NCBI GenBank assembly: GCA_029782365.1
Contig: JAKOUW010000143.1
Location: 186,001 to 250,000 of the forward strand
Direction: 5' to 3'
Source of the DNA: Chloroflexota bacterium
GTDB lineage: Bacteria > Chloroflexota > Anaerolineae > Anaerolineales > UBA4823
DNA: 64,000 nucleotides
Shown here: one piece after another, positions 42,461 through 50,228 of the stretch
Position numbering within the stretch: position 1 is the stretch's first letter
Layout of the letters: each line of letters starts with the position of its first letter
Program-made: the position numbers and the translations under genes
The notes under the pieces: model-generated
The model's database searches: none
Seen by the model: the letters and a program-made list of their open reading frames with translations, nothing else
What the model was told of the DNA's origin: nothing

Positions 42461-42608
42461 TTTAACGTTCGGTAAATTTATTTTTAATAGTTGGTAAAGA
42501 CGGTGCAGACAGACAGCATACCGGGATGGTTTATCTCAAAACTTTATCAATTTGTTTACAGGAGGTTAAACCCAGCTTCACAGAACGTTAAAAGTCATTT
42601 CCTATAAT
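42461..42608. promoter_or_regulatory. Divergent promoter region with inverted GAACGTTAAA sites
   Basis: GAACGTTAAA occurs at 42583-42592 (+) and, on the minus strand, at 42470-42461. The first is 10 bp upstream of TATAAT (42603-42608), the second 20 bp upstream of a minus TATACT (42440-42435), one helical turn different. Neither promoter has a good -35, which suggests an activator serving both phnWX and the rightward genes. Confidence 0.5.
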
Positions 42609-42635
42609 TGCCTTATACAATACCGGAGGTCAGGA

Positions 42636-43679
42636 ATGACACGCAAAAAAATATTACTGGTAGGAGGTTCGATCAACCAGACCCGTATGACACACGCCGT
42701 GGCCAGGCACCTGCAAGATGAATATGACTGCTATTTCAGCCCGGCGTACTGTGATGGAGCATTGGAAACTGCCCGTAAACACAAGTTATTAGAATTTACA
42801 GTTCTTGGCGATCAATTACGAATGAGGGCAGAAAAGTATTATGCAGAGCACAACCTTTCGGTTGATTACGGCGGCCGGCAGCATGATTATGATTTAGTCG
42901 TCCTGACTTCCGATTTAATTATTCAGAAGAACATCGCCAAGAAACCCATCATTCTGATCCAGGAAGGCATGACCGATCGGGAAACGATGCTGTACTGGCT
43001 GGTGAAATGGCTTAAACTGCCCCGCTGGTTTGCTGGCACCTCGACCAACGGCCTATCACACAGTTATAACTATTTTTGCGTAGCGTCTCAGGGTTATCGC
43101 GACCTTTTTATTCACAAAGGCTGTGATCCAGAAAAAGTTGTCGTCACTGGTATACCGAACTTCGACAACGTTGCTGAATATCGTAATAACGATTTTCCTC
43201 TCAACGATTATGTGCTGGTAGCCACTTCAAACGCCCGGGAAACTTACAAGCCCGATGACCGGCAAGCGTTCTTGCACTGGGCATTGAAGATCGCCGGCAG
43301 CCGCCGCCTGGTTTTTAAACTGCACCCGGCAGAAAATGCCGCCCGCGCCACAGCCGAAATCAAGAAGATTGCTCCTCACGCTCAGATCTTCACGGATGGT
43401 AACACCGAACATATGATCGCCAACTGCAGCGCCTTGATCACCCAATATTCGACCTGCGTCTATGTCGGCCTGGCCATGGGCAAAGAATGTCACAGTTACT
43501 TTGATATCGATGAATTGAAGAAATTGACTCCCTGGCAAAACAACGGAACTTCCGGATGGAACATTGCCCAGTATTGCATCGAAGGGCTGGAAAACCATAT
43601 GATCAGCCTGTCGCAAGCGCCGCTTGCCCACGCCAGACCCCTGGCAAAACCCCAGCGCCGCCTGGGCGAACCAGTCTGA
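42636..43679 (+). CDS. GT-B-like protein (glycosyl/glycerophosphotransferase or epimerase-like)
   Basis: A 347-residue protein beginning KKILLVGGSINQTRMTHAVA, a Rossmann-like first half of a GT-B fold. The second half reads VVVTGIPNFD, FKLHPAENAARATAE and MIANCSALITQYSTCVYVGL, the pattern of nucleotide-sugar-binding halves of UDP-GlcNAc 2-epimerases and CDP-glycerol glycerophosphotransferases. No signal peptide or TM helix. ACCGGAGGT precedes ATG 42636. It starts the rightward group, 23 bp before the PHP-domain gene, and is divergent from phnW. A role in building or taking apart a phosphonate- or phosphodiester-decorated polymer is a guess from context. Confidence 0.65.
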   Translation: MTRKKILLVGGSINQTRMTHAVARHLQDEYDCYFSPAYCDGALETARKHKLLEFTVLGDQLRMRAEKYYAEHNLSVDYGGRQHDYDLVVLTSDLIIQKNIAKKPIILIQEGMTDRETMLYWLVKWLKLPRWFAGTSTNGLSHSYNYFCVASQGYRDLFIHKGCDPEKVVVTGIPNFDNVAEYRNNDFPLNDYVLVATSNARETYKPDDRQAFLHWALKIAGSRRLVFKLHPAENAARATAEIKKIAPHAQIFTDGNTEHMIANCSALITQYSTCVYVGLAMGKECHSYFDIDELKKLTPWQNNGTSGWNIAQYCIEGLENHMISLSQAPLAHARPLAKPQRRLGEPV

Positions 43680-43702
43680 GGATTAAATCCGAAGGATAAT
43701 TT

Positions 43703-44434
43703 ATGGGAAAAGCAGATTTACACATGCATACCACCTACAGTTGGGATGGAACCTCGACCGTTTCTGGGATGTTAAAACAAGCCGCTCTGGCTGGCCTGGA
43801 TATCGTGGCAATTACCGACCACGATGCCATCCAGGGCTCCCTGGAAGCTGTTCAAATGGCCGCTCAGTATGGCTTGCAAGCCATTCCGGGAAGTGAAATC
43901 TCAACTAAACAGGGCCATTTATTGGCTCTCTTCATTCAGAAAAAAATACCCGCCGGTCTTCCGATGATCGACACTCTGCTGAGGGTTGGTGAACAGGACG
44001 GCCTGGGGATTATTGCCCATCCGATGGCTCGATTCACCTCGAGCGCCTCGCCCGAGACAATCTACGCCTGCCTGTCGCATCCTGGGGCTGGACGTGTGTT
44101 GGTTGGATTAGAGGTATTCAACGCCGGCTTAATTTTTCAAAACCACCAACCCCTTATAAATCAATTAGCGCATGACACCTGTCTGGCGCAGGTGGGTAAC
44201 AGCGATGCGCATGTCGCCTGGGCTATTGGCGGCGGACAATCGATCTTTCCTGGTTTTACACCAACCGATCTGCGTCGCGCGCTGCTTCAACGCACAACTC
44301 AAGTGGTGCGCTCACACTGCTTCACCTTGCGCCATATCTTCCAGAGTTGGGCGCCGCGCTACCTGCTGCGCCGGGCCGGCTGGGTGACAACCAATATACA
44401 CCCTGAAAACCCCCTGGCGTTGGGAAGGCCTTAA
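43703..44434 (+). CDS. PHP domain metal-dependent phosphoesterase
   Basis: A 243-residue PHP-domain protein with the metal-binding signatures in order: DLHMHTTYSWDG (5-16), AITDHDAIQGS, PGSEIST, GIIAHPMARF, and GNSDAH near residue 170. This is the trinuclear phosphoesterase site seen in nucleoside bisphosphate, histidinol phosphate and cyclic-phosphate phosphodiesterases. In phosphonate-related loci one PHP member opens phosphoribosyl cyclic phosphate, but there is no C-P lyase here, so the substrate is open. GAAGG precedes ATG 43703. Confidence 0.88.
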   Translation: MGKADLHMHTTYSWDGTSTVSGMLKQAALAGLDIVAITDHDAIQGSLEAVQMAAQYGLQAIPGSEISTKQGHLLALFIQKKIPAGLPMIDTLLRVGEQDGLGIIAHPMARFTSSASPETIYACLSHPGAGRVLVGLEVFNAGLIFQNHQPLINQLAHDTCLAQVGNSDAHVAWAIGGGQSIFPGFTPTDLRRALLQRTTQVVRSHCFTLRHIFQSWAPRYLLRRAGWVTTNIHPENPLALGRP

Positions 44435-44471
44435 ACATACCTTAACCATGAATTATCAACTCAATAAAGAA

Positions 44472-44481
44472 TTGTTAACAA
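44472..44481. promoter_or_regulatory. TTGTTAACAA palindrome before the binding-protein gene
   Basis: A perfect 10-bp palindrome lies 51 bp upstream of the ABC binding-protein ATG, in an AT-rich leader that also has GGATTGTTAAAAATACAAAG. It is a candidate operator for the transporter genes; no clear promoter pair was fixed. Confidence 0.35.
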
Positions 44482-44532
44482 CCACGGAGTAGGATTGTTA
44501 AAAATACAAAGTGATTCTAGGAGAATAAAAAC

Positions 44533-45741
44533 ATGAAAGGTAAATATCAAATCGTCCGCTGGCTCTCGACGCTGCTGATCGCCGCCTTCGTACTTTCAGC
44601 ATGCGGATCAGCCTCCACCACTGTACCTACATCCACATCCGCGCCGGAAGCCACCACGGCCTCCAGTGGGTCAAAAGTCGATTGGAGCACTACCAAATCC
44701 GCGGCTGACGGAGGCGGCATAGACGCGCTCGTTTCCGCTGCCAAGAAGGAAGGGGAATTAAACGTCATCACCCTGCCTCGTGACTGGTGCAATTATGGCG
44801 AACTGATGGATAATTTCACTGCCAAGTATGGCGTCAAAGTCAATTCCCTCAACCCAGATGGTGGTTCCGCAGATGAAGTCCAGGCGATAAAGGACAACAA
44901 AGACAATAAAGGCCCACAAGCCCCCGATGTGCTCGATATCGGCCCGGCTTACGGACCGCTAGCCAAAGGCGATAACCTGCTCGCCCCATACAAAGTCGCC
45001 ACCTGGGACACCATCCAAGGCACTAACGATCCCGACGGTTATTATTTCGTGGATTACAGCGGCGTCATGGTTTTTGAAATCAACACGGATGTTGTCAAAG
45101 ATCTGCCCAACACATTCAAAGATCTTCTGGATGCCAAGTACAAGGGAAAAGTTGCCCTGGCCGGCGATCCACGCGCCTCAAATCAGGCCGCTCAAACGGT
45201 GTACGCGGCCGCCATCGCCAACGGCGGTACGCTCGACAATATCCAGCCCGGTCTCGATTTCTTCAAACAACTCAACGTGAACGGCAACCTGCTGCCCCTG
45301 ATTGCCGATTCTGGCCCGATCGCCAAGGGCGAGACCCCCATTACCTTCCAATGGAGCTGGAACGCCTACGCCAACAAAGACAACTTCAAGGGCAACCCAA
45401 ATATCGAGGTCGTTTACCCGAAGGATGTCAATTGGGGCGGCTATTACTACCAGGCCATCTCCGCTTATGCGCCTCACCCTGCTGCTGCCCGCTTGTGGGA
45501 AGAATACCTGTACTCGGACGAAGGCCAATTGGGTTGGGTAAAGGGCTACTGCGCCCCAGCCCGTCTGGCAGACTTGAATGCCCGCAAAGTCATTTCAGAC
45601 GAGTTAAAAGCCAAGCTGCCCGATCCCACCTTGCTCGCCAGCGCAATCGTCCCCAAAGGCGATCAGCTAACCGCTGCCCGGGCAACCGTTAAGGACCAAT
45701 GGGATAAGGTTGTCGGCCTCGACATCAAGCCCAGCAAGTAA
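44533..45741 (+). CDS. ABC transporter substrate-binding lipoprotein (putative 2-aminoethylphosphonate)
   Basis: A 402-residue lipoprotein: signal peptide LLIAAFVLSACGS with lipid-modified Cys, then a Ser/Thr/Pro/Ala linker and a two-lobed binding domain starting EGELNVITLPRDWCNYGELM. The second-lobe signature NPNIEVVYPKDVNWGGYYYQ and the C-terminal LADLNARKVISDELKAKLPD place it with iron/spermidine/2-AEP-type binding proteins (type II periplasmic fold). AGGAGAAT before ATG 44533. The two permeases and ATPase follow directly. Specificity for 2-aminoethylphosphonate is inferred from the divergent phnWX operon, not from binding residues. Confidence 0.85.
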   Translation: MKGKYQIVRWLSTLLIAAFVLSACGSASTTVPTSTSAPEATTASSGSKVDWSTTKSAADGGGIDALVSAAKKEGELNVITLPRDWCNYGELMDNFTAKYGVKVNSLNPDGGSADEVQAIKDNKDNKGPQAPDVLDIGPAYGPLAKGDNLLAPYKVATWDTIQGTNDPDGYYFVDYSGVMVFEINTDVVKDLPNTFKDLLDAKYKGKVALAGDPRASNQAAQTVYAAAIANGGTLDNIQPGLDFFKQLNVNGNLLPLIADSGPIAKGETPITFQWSWNAYANKDNFKGNPNIEVVYPKDVNWGGYYYQAISAYAPHPAAARLWEEYLYSDEGQLGWVKGYCAPARLADLNARKVISDELKAKLPDPTLLASAIVPKGDQLTAARATVKDQWDKVVGLDIKPSK

Positions 45742-45762
45742 CATAATTTTCAAGCGTGATTC

Positions 45763-45797
45763 AGGCGTGGCCGAGTTTTCATCTCCTGGCCACGCCT
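45763..45797 (+). terminator. Intercistronic hairpin between binding protein and permease
   Basis: A perfect 10-bp stem AGGCGTGGCC / GGCCACGCCT with a 15-nt loop, 21 bp after the binding-protein stop and without a T-run. Such hairpins usually stabilise or partly terminate the message so that binding protein is made in excess over permeases. Confidence 0.6.
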
Positions 45798-45807
45798 TCA
45801 CAATCCT

Positions 45808-46734
45808 ATGGACAACACCTCGCTTCCTTCCAACCCCAGCCTCTTGTCTCGCCTGCGCCAGGGCGAACTCAGCAATTGGATCGGGATGATCCCTTTCTTC
45901 TTGTTTATTTTGGTGTTTGTGATCATCCCTTCAGTCAACCTGTTTGCCGGCGCTTTCCAGGATACAAAAGGGAATTTCACTCTGGCGAATATCAACGTTC
46001 TGCAGGATCAGTATGTCGTCAAATCCTACATCACCAGCCTGCAAGTTGGCATCATCTCCTCAGTTTTGGGCGGTATTTTCGGATTTTTTGTGGCGTACGC
46101 TATTACCATTGGGCATGCTCCCCGTTGGATGCGCAACATTCTGATGACCTACTCTGGGCTGGCGGCTAATTTTGGTGGGGTGCCCCTGGCGTTTGCCTTT
46201 ATTGCAACCCTTGGCCATACAGGTTTCATCACTGCTTTCCTCAAACAACTATGCGATCCAAGCACCCAGGGGACCCAGGCCTGCCTGTTTGACATCTACG
46301 AACATGGTTTCAATTTATACAGTATCACCGGGCTAACCCTGGCTTATCTGTACTTTGAATTTCCTTTGATGGTGCTGACGATTACGCCAGCCCTGGACGG
46401 CCTGCGGCGTGAATGGCGCGAAGCCTCAGATAACCTGGGAGCGAACACCTTTCAGTATTGGTTTAACATCGGCCTGCCGGTGCTGTGGCCTTCAATCTTA
46501 GGCTCGATGATCCTATTGTTTGCCAGCGCTTTTGGCGCATTTGCCACTGCGCAAGCGCTGACCGGTGGCAGTATCGCGCTGGTGACGATATTAATTGGCC
46601 AACAAATTCGCGGGGATGTGCTCAACAATCCCAATGAAGGCTACGCCCTAGCTTTTGGAATGGTGATTATCATGGCGCTGTGCATCATTGGTTATTCTTA
46701 TTTACAGCGCCGGACAGCAAAATGGTTAAAATAA
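45808..46734 (+). CDS. ABC transporter permease (first)
   Basis: A 308-residue inner-membrane permease of the PotB/PhnU type: about six helices, with the ATPase-contact EAA loop as LDGLRREWREASDNLGANTF near residue 200. The N-terminus has an unusually long polar segment (DNTSLPSNPSLLSRLRQGEL) before the first helix. No Shine-Dalgarno is visible; the ATG lies 10 bp after the intercistronic hairpin, so translation may be low or coupled. It overlaps the second permease by 1 bp (TAATG). Confidence 0.88.
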   Translation: MDNTSLPSNPSLLSRLRQGELSNWIGMIPFFLFILVFVIIPSVNLFAGAFQDTKGNFTLANINVLQDQYVVKSYITSLQVGIISSVLGGIFGFFVAYAITIGHAPRWMRNILMTYSGLAANFGGVPLAFAFIATLGHTGFITAFLKQLCDPSTQGTQACLFDIYEHGFNLYSITGLTLAYLYFEFPLMVLTITPALDGLRREWREASDNLGANTFQYWFNIGLPVLWPSILGSMILLFASAFGAFATAQALTGGSIALVTILIGQQIRGDVLNNPNEGYALAFGMVIIMALCIIGYSYLQRRTAKWLK

Positions 46735-47531
46735 TGAAAACAAAAAGATTTTACTTTTGGGGAGTTTTATGGGCCGTGGTTGGCATGTTGTATTTCTTCG
46801 TGCCTATGTACGGCACCCTTGATTTTTCACTGCGCATGAAGCGGGGCGTGATCAGCCTGCAGGCATACCAGATTGTCCTGTCGGATCCAAAATTCCTGGA
46901 AAGTTTTCGATATTCAGCCATCATGGGTGTGATCACCGTGGTGGTCAGCGTAATGATTTTTTTGCCTACTGTGTATTGGATGTACTTAAAAGTGCCCAAG
47001 GCGCGCCCGATTGTGGAGATCATCACCATTTTGCCCTTCATCATCCCGGTGATTGTGTATGTTTTTGGCCTGATCCGCACCTTCAGCAAGCCCCCTCTCC
47101 AGCTCACGCTGACGCCTTTCAAAACCGATATCCTGATCACTGCCGGGTACGTGGTTCTTTCCATGCCGTATATGTACCGGGCAATTGACGTGGGCATGCG
47201 TTCGATCGATGTGCGCACCCTGACGGAAGCCGGCCAAAGCCTGGGGGCAAATTGGCTGCAGATCCTCTTTAACGTCATCTTCCCGAATCTACGCATTGCC
47301 ATCTTGAGCGGCGCCTTGATCAGCTTCGCCACCGTAATTGGTGAGCTAATCCTCGGAGATTTTTTGGTGCGCCCGGCCCTGGGACCTTACATGGTGCAGG
47401 TCGGCCGAGACCGCGCATATGAGCCGGCCGCGCTGGGCATTCTCAGCTTTGCGCTGACTTGGGTGTGTCTCGGCCTGATCCAATTCTTTAGTCGTGGTGA
47501 TACCAGCCAGCAGCAGCTTACCGGGCGTTAG
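46734..47531 (+). CDS. ABC transporter permease (second)
   Basis: A 265-residue PotC/PhnV-type permease. ATG 46734 in TAATG (MKTKRFYFWGVLWAVVGMLY) is chosen; open codons further up lie inside the first permease gene. Six helices and the EAA loop RTLTEAGQSLGANWLQILF near residue 165 are visible. Together with the first permease it forms the membrane channel of the importer. The ATPase gene follows after 17 bp with AAGGAG. Confidence 0.88.
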   Translation: MKTKRFYFWGVLWAVVGMLYFFVPMYGTLDFSLRMKRGVISLQAYQIVLSDPKFLESFRYSAIMGVITVVVSVMIFLPTVYWMYLKVPKARPIVEIITILPFIIPVIVYVFGLIRTFSKPPLQLTLTPFKTDILITAGYVVLSMPYMYRAIDVGMRSIDVRTLTEAGQSLGANWLQILFNVIFPNLRIAILSGALISFATVIGELILGDFLVRPALGPYMVQVGRDRAYEPAALGILSFALTWVCLGLIQFFSRGDTSQQQLTGR

Positions 47532-47548
47532 CACAAGGAGTTTTTAGG

Positions 47549-48598
47549 ATGAGTTATCTGGAGCTTTCTCATATAAACAAAGAGTTTTCCGGCACCTTCG
47601 CGGTGGAAGACTTTAATTTGAGCGCTGTGCAGGGTGAGTTCGTCTCGTTTCTCGGCCCCAGCGGCTGTGGCAAGACAACCACCCTGCGCATGATCGCCGG
47701 GTTCGAACAACCCACCACTGGAAAAATATTCGTCAACGGACAAGACATAACCTTTACTGCTGCCAACAAGCGTAAAGTAGGTATGGTGTTCCAATCGTAT
47801 GCGCTGTTCCCTAACATGACCGTGCATGAAAATATTGGCTACGGCTTGAAGATTGCCGGTAAAAACCGCCAGGAGATTGCCCGGCGTGTTGATGAAATGC
47901 TCAAGCTGATCCAGCTTGAAGGTTTTGACCAACGCTACCCTAACCGGCTATCCGGAGGCCAACAGCAGCGCGTGGCGCTGGCGCGCGCCTTGGCGTTCAA
48001 CCCGCAGGTTTTACTGCTCGACGAACCTCTTTCGGCGCTGGATGCCAAGATTCGGGTTGAGCTGCGTCAGGAAATCCGCCGTATTCAACGACAGCTTGGC
48101 ATTACGACCATATACGTCACCCACGACCAGGAAGAAGCTCTTTCTCTATCTGATCGTGTGGTTGTCATGAGTCGCGGGCGCATCGAACAAATCGGTACAC
48201 CGATGACAATTTACAACTGCCCTGCAAACGAATTTGTTGCCTCTTTCGTAGGCCAATTGAACATCGTCCCTGTCCAGGTAAAAGATATCAACAAAAACGA
48301 AGTTTTATTAAATGGACAGGTACTGCGCGCCAGCCGTAGGGTTGATAATTTCGAATCCAATCGGGCGCGTCTGGCGGTGCGGCCTGAAGAGATCAACCCT
48401 GGTTATCGTGAAGGCCATAACACCCTGAAAGGCGTGGTAGAAAGCATCAATTACATGGGTCCAATCGTCCGCATACGATTGAATATCAATACGAATTATT
48501 TCACCATAGATATGTTCAATGAGCATAAATTGACCATTCCGGTTGTGAACGAAACCTTCGAAGTCAATTTTCCCGCTGAGGCTTGCTGGTTGATGTAA
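47549..48598 (+). CDS. ABC transporter ATP-binding protein
   Basis: A 349-residue ATPase of the PotA/PhnT type. Walker A GPSGCGKTT (38-46), Q-loop VFQSYALFPNM, signature LSGGQQQR, Walker B LLLDEPLSALD, H-loop THDQEEAL. Residues 240-349 form a C-terminal TOBE-like regulatory domain with VRPEEINPG. It ends the rightward operon and energises the importer. A GPP34 gene lies convergent 8 bp downstream with no terminator between them. Confidence 0.94.
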   Translation: MSYLELSHINKEFSGTFAVEDFNLSAVQGEFVSFLGPSGCGKTTTLRMIAGFEQPTTGKIFVNGQDITFTAANKRKVGMVFQSYALFPNMTVHENIGYGLKIAGKNRQEIARRVDEMLKLIQLEGFDQRYPNRLSGGQQQRVALARALAFNPQVLLLDEPLSALDAKIRVELRQEIRRIQRQLGITTIYVTHDQEEALSLSDRVVVMSRGRIEQIGTPMTIYNCPANEFVASFVGQLNIVPVQVKDINKNEVLLNGQVLRASRRVDNFESNRARLAVRPEEINPGYREGHNTLKGVVESINYMGPIVRIRLNINTNYFTIDMFNEHKLTIPVVNETFEVNFPAEACWLM

Positions 48599-48606
48599 CC
48601 CATCCC

Positions 48607-49251
48607 TCATTTGGCAAACAGTTCAGCCAAATCCGCCTGGATGAGTGACATCAAATGGATGGCTGAGGTGGGCAATTTACTTTCCAGCAGGTTATTGATC
48701 GGCAGTCCAACCGCTTTGCGCTCATCTTTGGTAAACACAAGGTCAAGAAGCTGGCAGGCGCTCACCATGGCCAAAAGAGCTGCCTGGTGGAATGCGGGTT
48801 CGTGAAGCCCGTAGACTGCTGCCCGCAGATCCTGCTTAAGCCAGTATTTGATCGAACCGGGCTGGCCAGGATGATCAGGACAGGGAATAGCCCAGGCGAA
48901 ACGTTTCTCGGTGAATGTAATATATCCTTTGGATTCAAGTTGGTGCGCCGCCAGCCGGCGGAGCTGCTTGGCGTGCAGGCCCAACCCGCTGATCCAGTAA
49001 TACGGCTTATGAGTTTTACCATCACGCTGGATCCTACGGAGTGTCTCGTCCAGCAGGCTGTCTCCCTTAAGTAGCTGAGATTTTAACACCAACCGGCCTT
49101 TCGCCTCCATTTCCAGCGATCCGGCCAGGAACAGCTCGAATACCAGGGCGCTCGCCAGGGAATAACCCAGGCGAGTCGAGACAGACGGCTGGATGCTGCC
49201 TTTCTCATCATTTATGCAAAGCAGAAAAATGGATTCCGCCAATGTCAACAT
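48607..49251 (-). CDS. GPP34 (GOLPH3/Vps74-like) family protein, copy 1
   Basis: A 214-residue protein beginning MLTLAESIFLLCINDEKGSI, the hallmark opening of GPP34 proteins, followed by LGYSLASALVFELFLAGSLE and a C-terminal ACQLLDLVFTKDERK. In eukaryotes this mainly helical fold binds phosphatidylinositol-4-phosphate and membrane proteins of the Golgi; in bacteria, chiefly Actinobacteria and Chloroflexota, its role is unknown. It is divergent from the RNase H-like gene, with a good promoter at 49300-49328, and belongs to the island whose other end carries a second GPP34 gene. No lipid-binding specificity can be read from the sequence. Confidence 0.85.
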   Translation of the reverse strand: MLTLAESIFLLCINDEKGSIQPSVSTRLGYSLASALVFELFLAGSLEMEAKGRLVLKSQLLKGDSLLDETLRRIQRDGKTHKPYYWISGLGLHAKQLRRLAAHQLESKGYITFTEKRFAWAIPCPDHPGQPGSIKYWLKQDLRAAVYGLHEPAFHQAALLAMVSACQLLDLVFTKDERKAVGLPINNLLESKLPTSAIHLMSLIQADLAELFAK

Positions 49252-49299
49252 AGAACATCAAAACCCTTCACAATCGAATTGTAATCAGAACCAATTCCT

Positions 49300-49328
49300 G
49301 TTATACCTGAATCATTTAACATTGACAA
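49300..49328 (-). promoter_or_regulatory. Promoter of GPP34 copy 1
   Basis: Minus strand TTGTCA (49328-49323), 17 bp, TATAAC (49305-49300). The nonamer TTAACATAT (49333-49341) beside the -35 recurs at 50102-50110 before the first surface-protein gene, so it may be a shared regulator site. Confidence 0.6.
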
Positions 49329-49459
49329 AACATTAACATATCGTTTTCCAGTTCTTAACAAATTTCCGGTATTATTCAACATAGATGAGAATATATCGAA
49401 CGCTGGGTCAATACGATCTTCTCTTGGACAAACGCAGAACACTTCTCCTCCTTTCCCCT

Positions 49460-49495
49460 GGCTGGCGTCGTTTCCTCCGACGCCAGCCCCTTTTT
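49460..49495 (+). terminator. Intrinsic terminator in the leader of the RNase H-like gene
   Basis: An 11-bp perfect stem (GGCTGGCGTCG at 49460-49470 with CGACGCCAGCC at 49478-49488, 7-nt loop) followed by CCTTTTT, ending 5 bp before the AGGAG site of the next gene. Its place inside a leader, not after a gene, points to attenuation or to the end of a separate RNA of about 110 nt. Confidence 0.75.
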
Positions 49496-49511
49496 AATTC
49501 AGGAGCAATTT

Positions 49512-50093
49512 ATGTTTATCCTGTACTTCGATGGTCTCTTCCGTCCTATCCACAAATCGGCAAATGGAGCAACAGGCGAAGGATTTGTTGGTTTTGGCTG
49601 GGTTATTTATCAAGATGGGGTGATCATCGCCCGCGGGTACGGCCTGTTTGCCCACCACAATAAAGCCACCTCTGGGATTGCCGAATATTTAGCCCTGATC
49701 GAAGGCCTTGATGCTTTGCTGGACCTTTGCAAGTCTGCGGATGTGGTCGAAATACGGGGCGATGCCCGTTTCGTGATTGACCAAATGAACGGGCAGAGCA
49801 AAGTTAGTTCCAGTCAAATTCTACCTTTTTATCAACGCGCCAGCGGGATCGCGCACAAATTCGACCAGGTGCGCTGGCTGTGGACACCCAGGAAAAATAA
49901 TCGTGAAGCGGATGCCCTTTCGAGGCGCGCCCTGCGCCTGGCCCAGCCGAATATCCAGCGCTACAAAGGCGAGCTGGAAGCGCAAAGAGCACAAGCGGGT
50001 TGGCAGAAATATGACAATAAATTGCACTCATTGGTAGATTTACGGGTTTATCATTTGAACCCCTCTGCACAGGGTTTTGCTGTCAATATTTAA
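49512..50093 (+). CDS. RNase H-fold protein (reverse-transcriptase-like RNase HI family)
   Basis: A 193-residue protein. The RNase H acidic residues are present: FILYFDGLF (Asp7), GIAEYLALIEGL (Glu near 58), IRGDARFVIDQM (Asp near 83) and NNREADALSRRAL (Asp near 136). This is the short form annotated as reverse transcriptase-like or RNase HI family, able in principle to cut RNA in RNA/DNA hybrids. About 45 residues follow the domain. AGGAG precedes ATG 49512. It lies behind a leader terminator and is first in the rightward genes of the GPP34 island. Confidence 0.88.
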   Translation: MFILYFDGLFRPIHKSANGATGEGFVGFGWVIYQDGVIIARGYGLFAHHNKATSGIAEYLALIEGLDALLDLCKSADVVEIRGDARFVIDQMNGQSKVSSSQILPFYQRASGIAHKFDQVRWLWTPRKNNREADALSRRALRLAQPNIQRYKGELEAQRAQAGWQKYDNKLHSLVDLRVYHLNPSAQGFAVNI

Positions 50094-50228
50094 TCCTTAC
50101 GTTAACATATTATTAATAATTATTGTTGCGGTGTTGCGCTATCGTTTGCAGGTCATATAATCATTTTTTCATGAAAAGGCGGAGTTTTCTATCTGTGAAA
50201 CCTCAATGAGGCATTCGGTGGACACATT

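Noticed and set aside
49385..49663. 92-residue ORF in the leader of the RNase H-like gene
   Set aside because: It runs through the terminator and into the RNase H-like gene in another frame and shows no protein-like pattern; only its first codons could act as a leader peptide.
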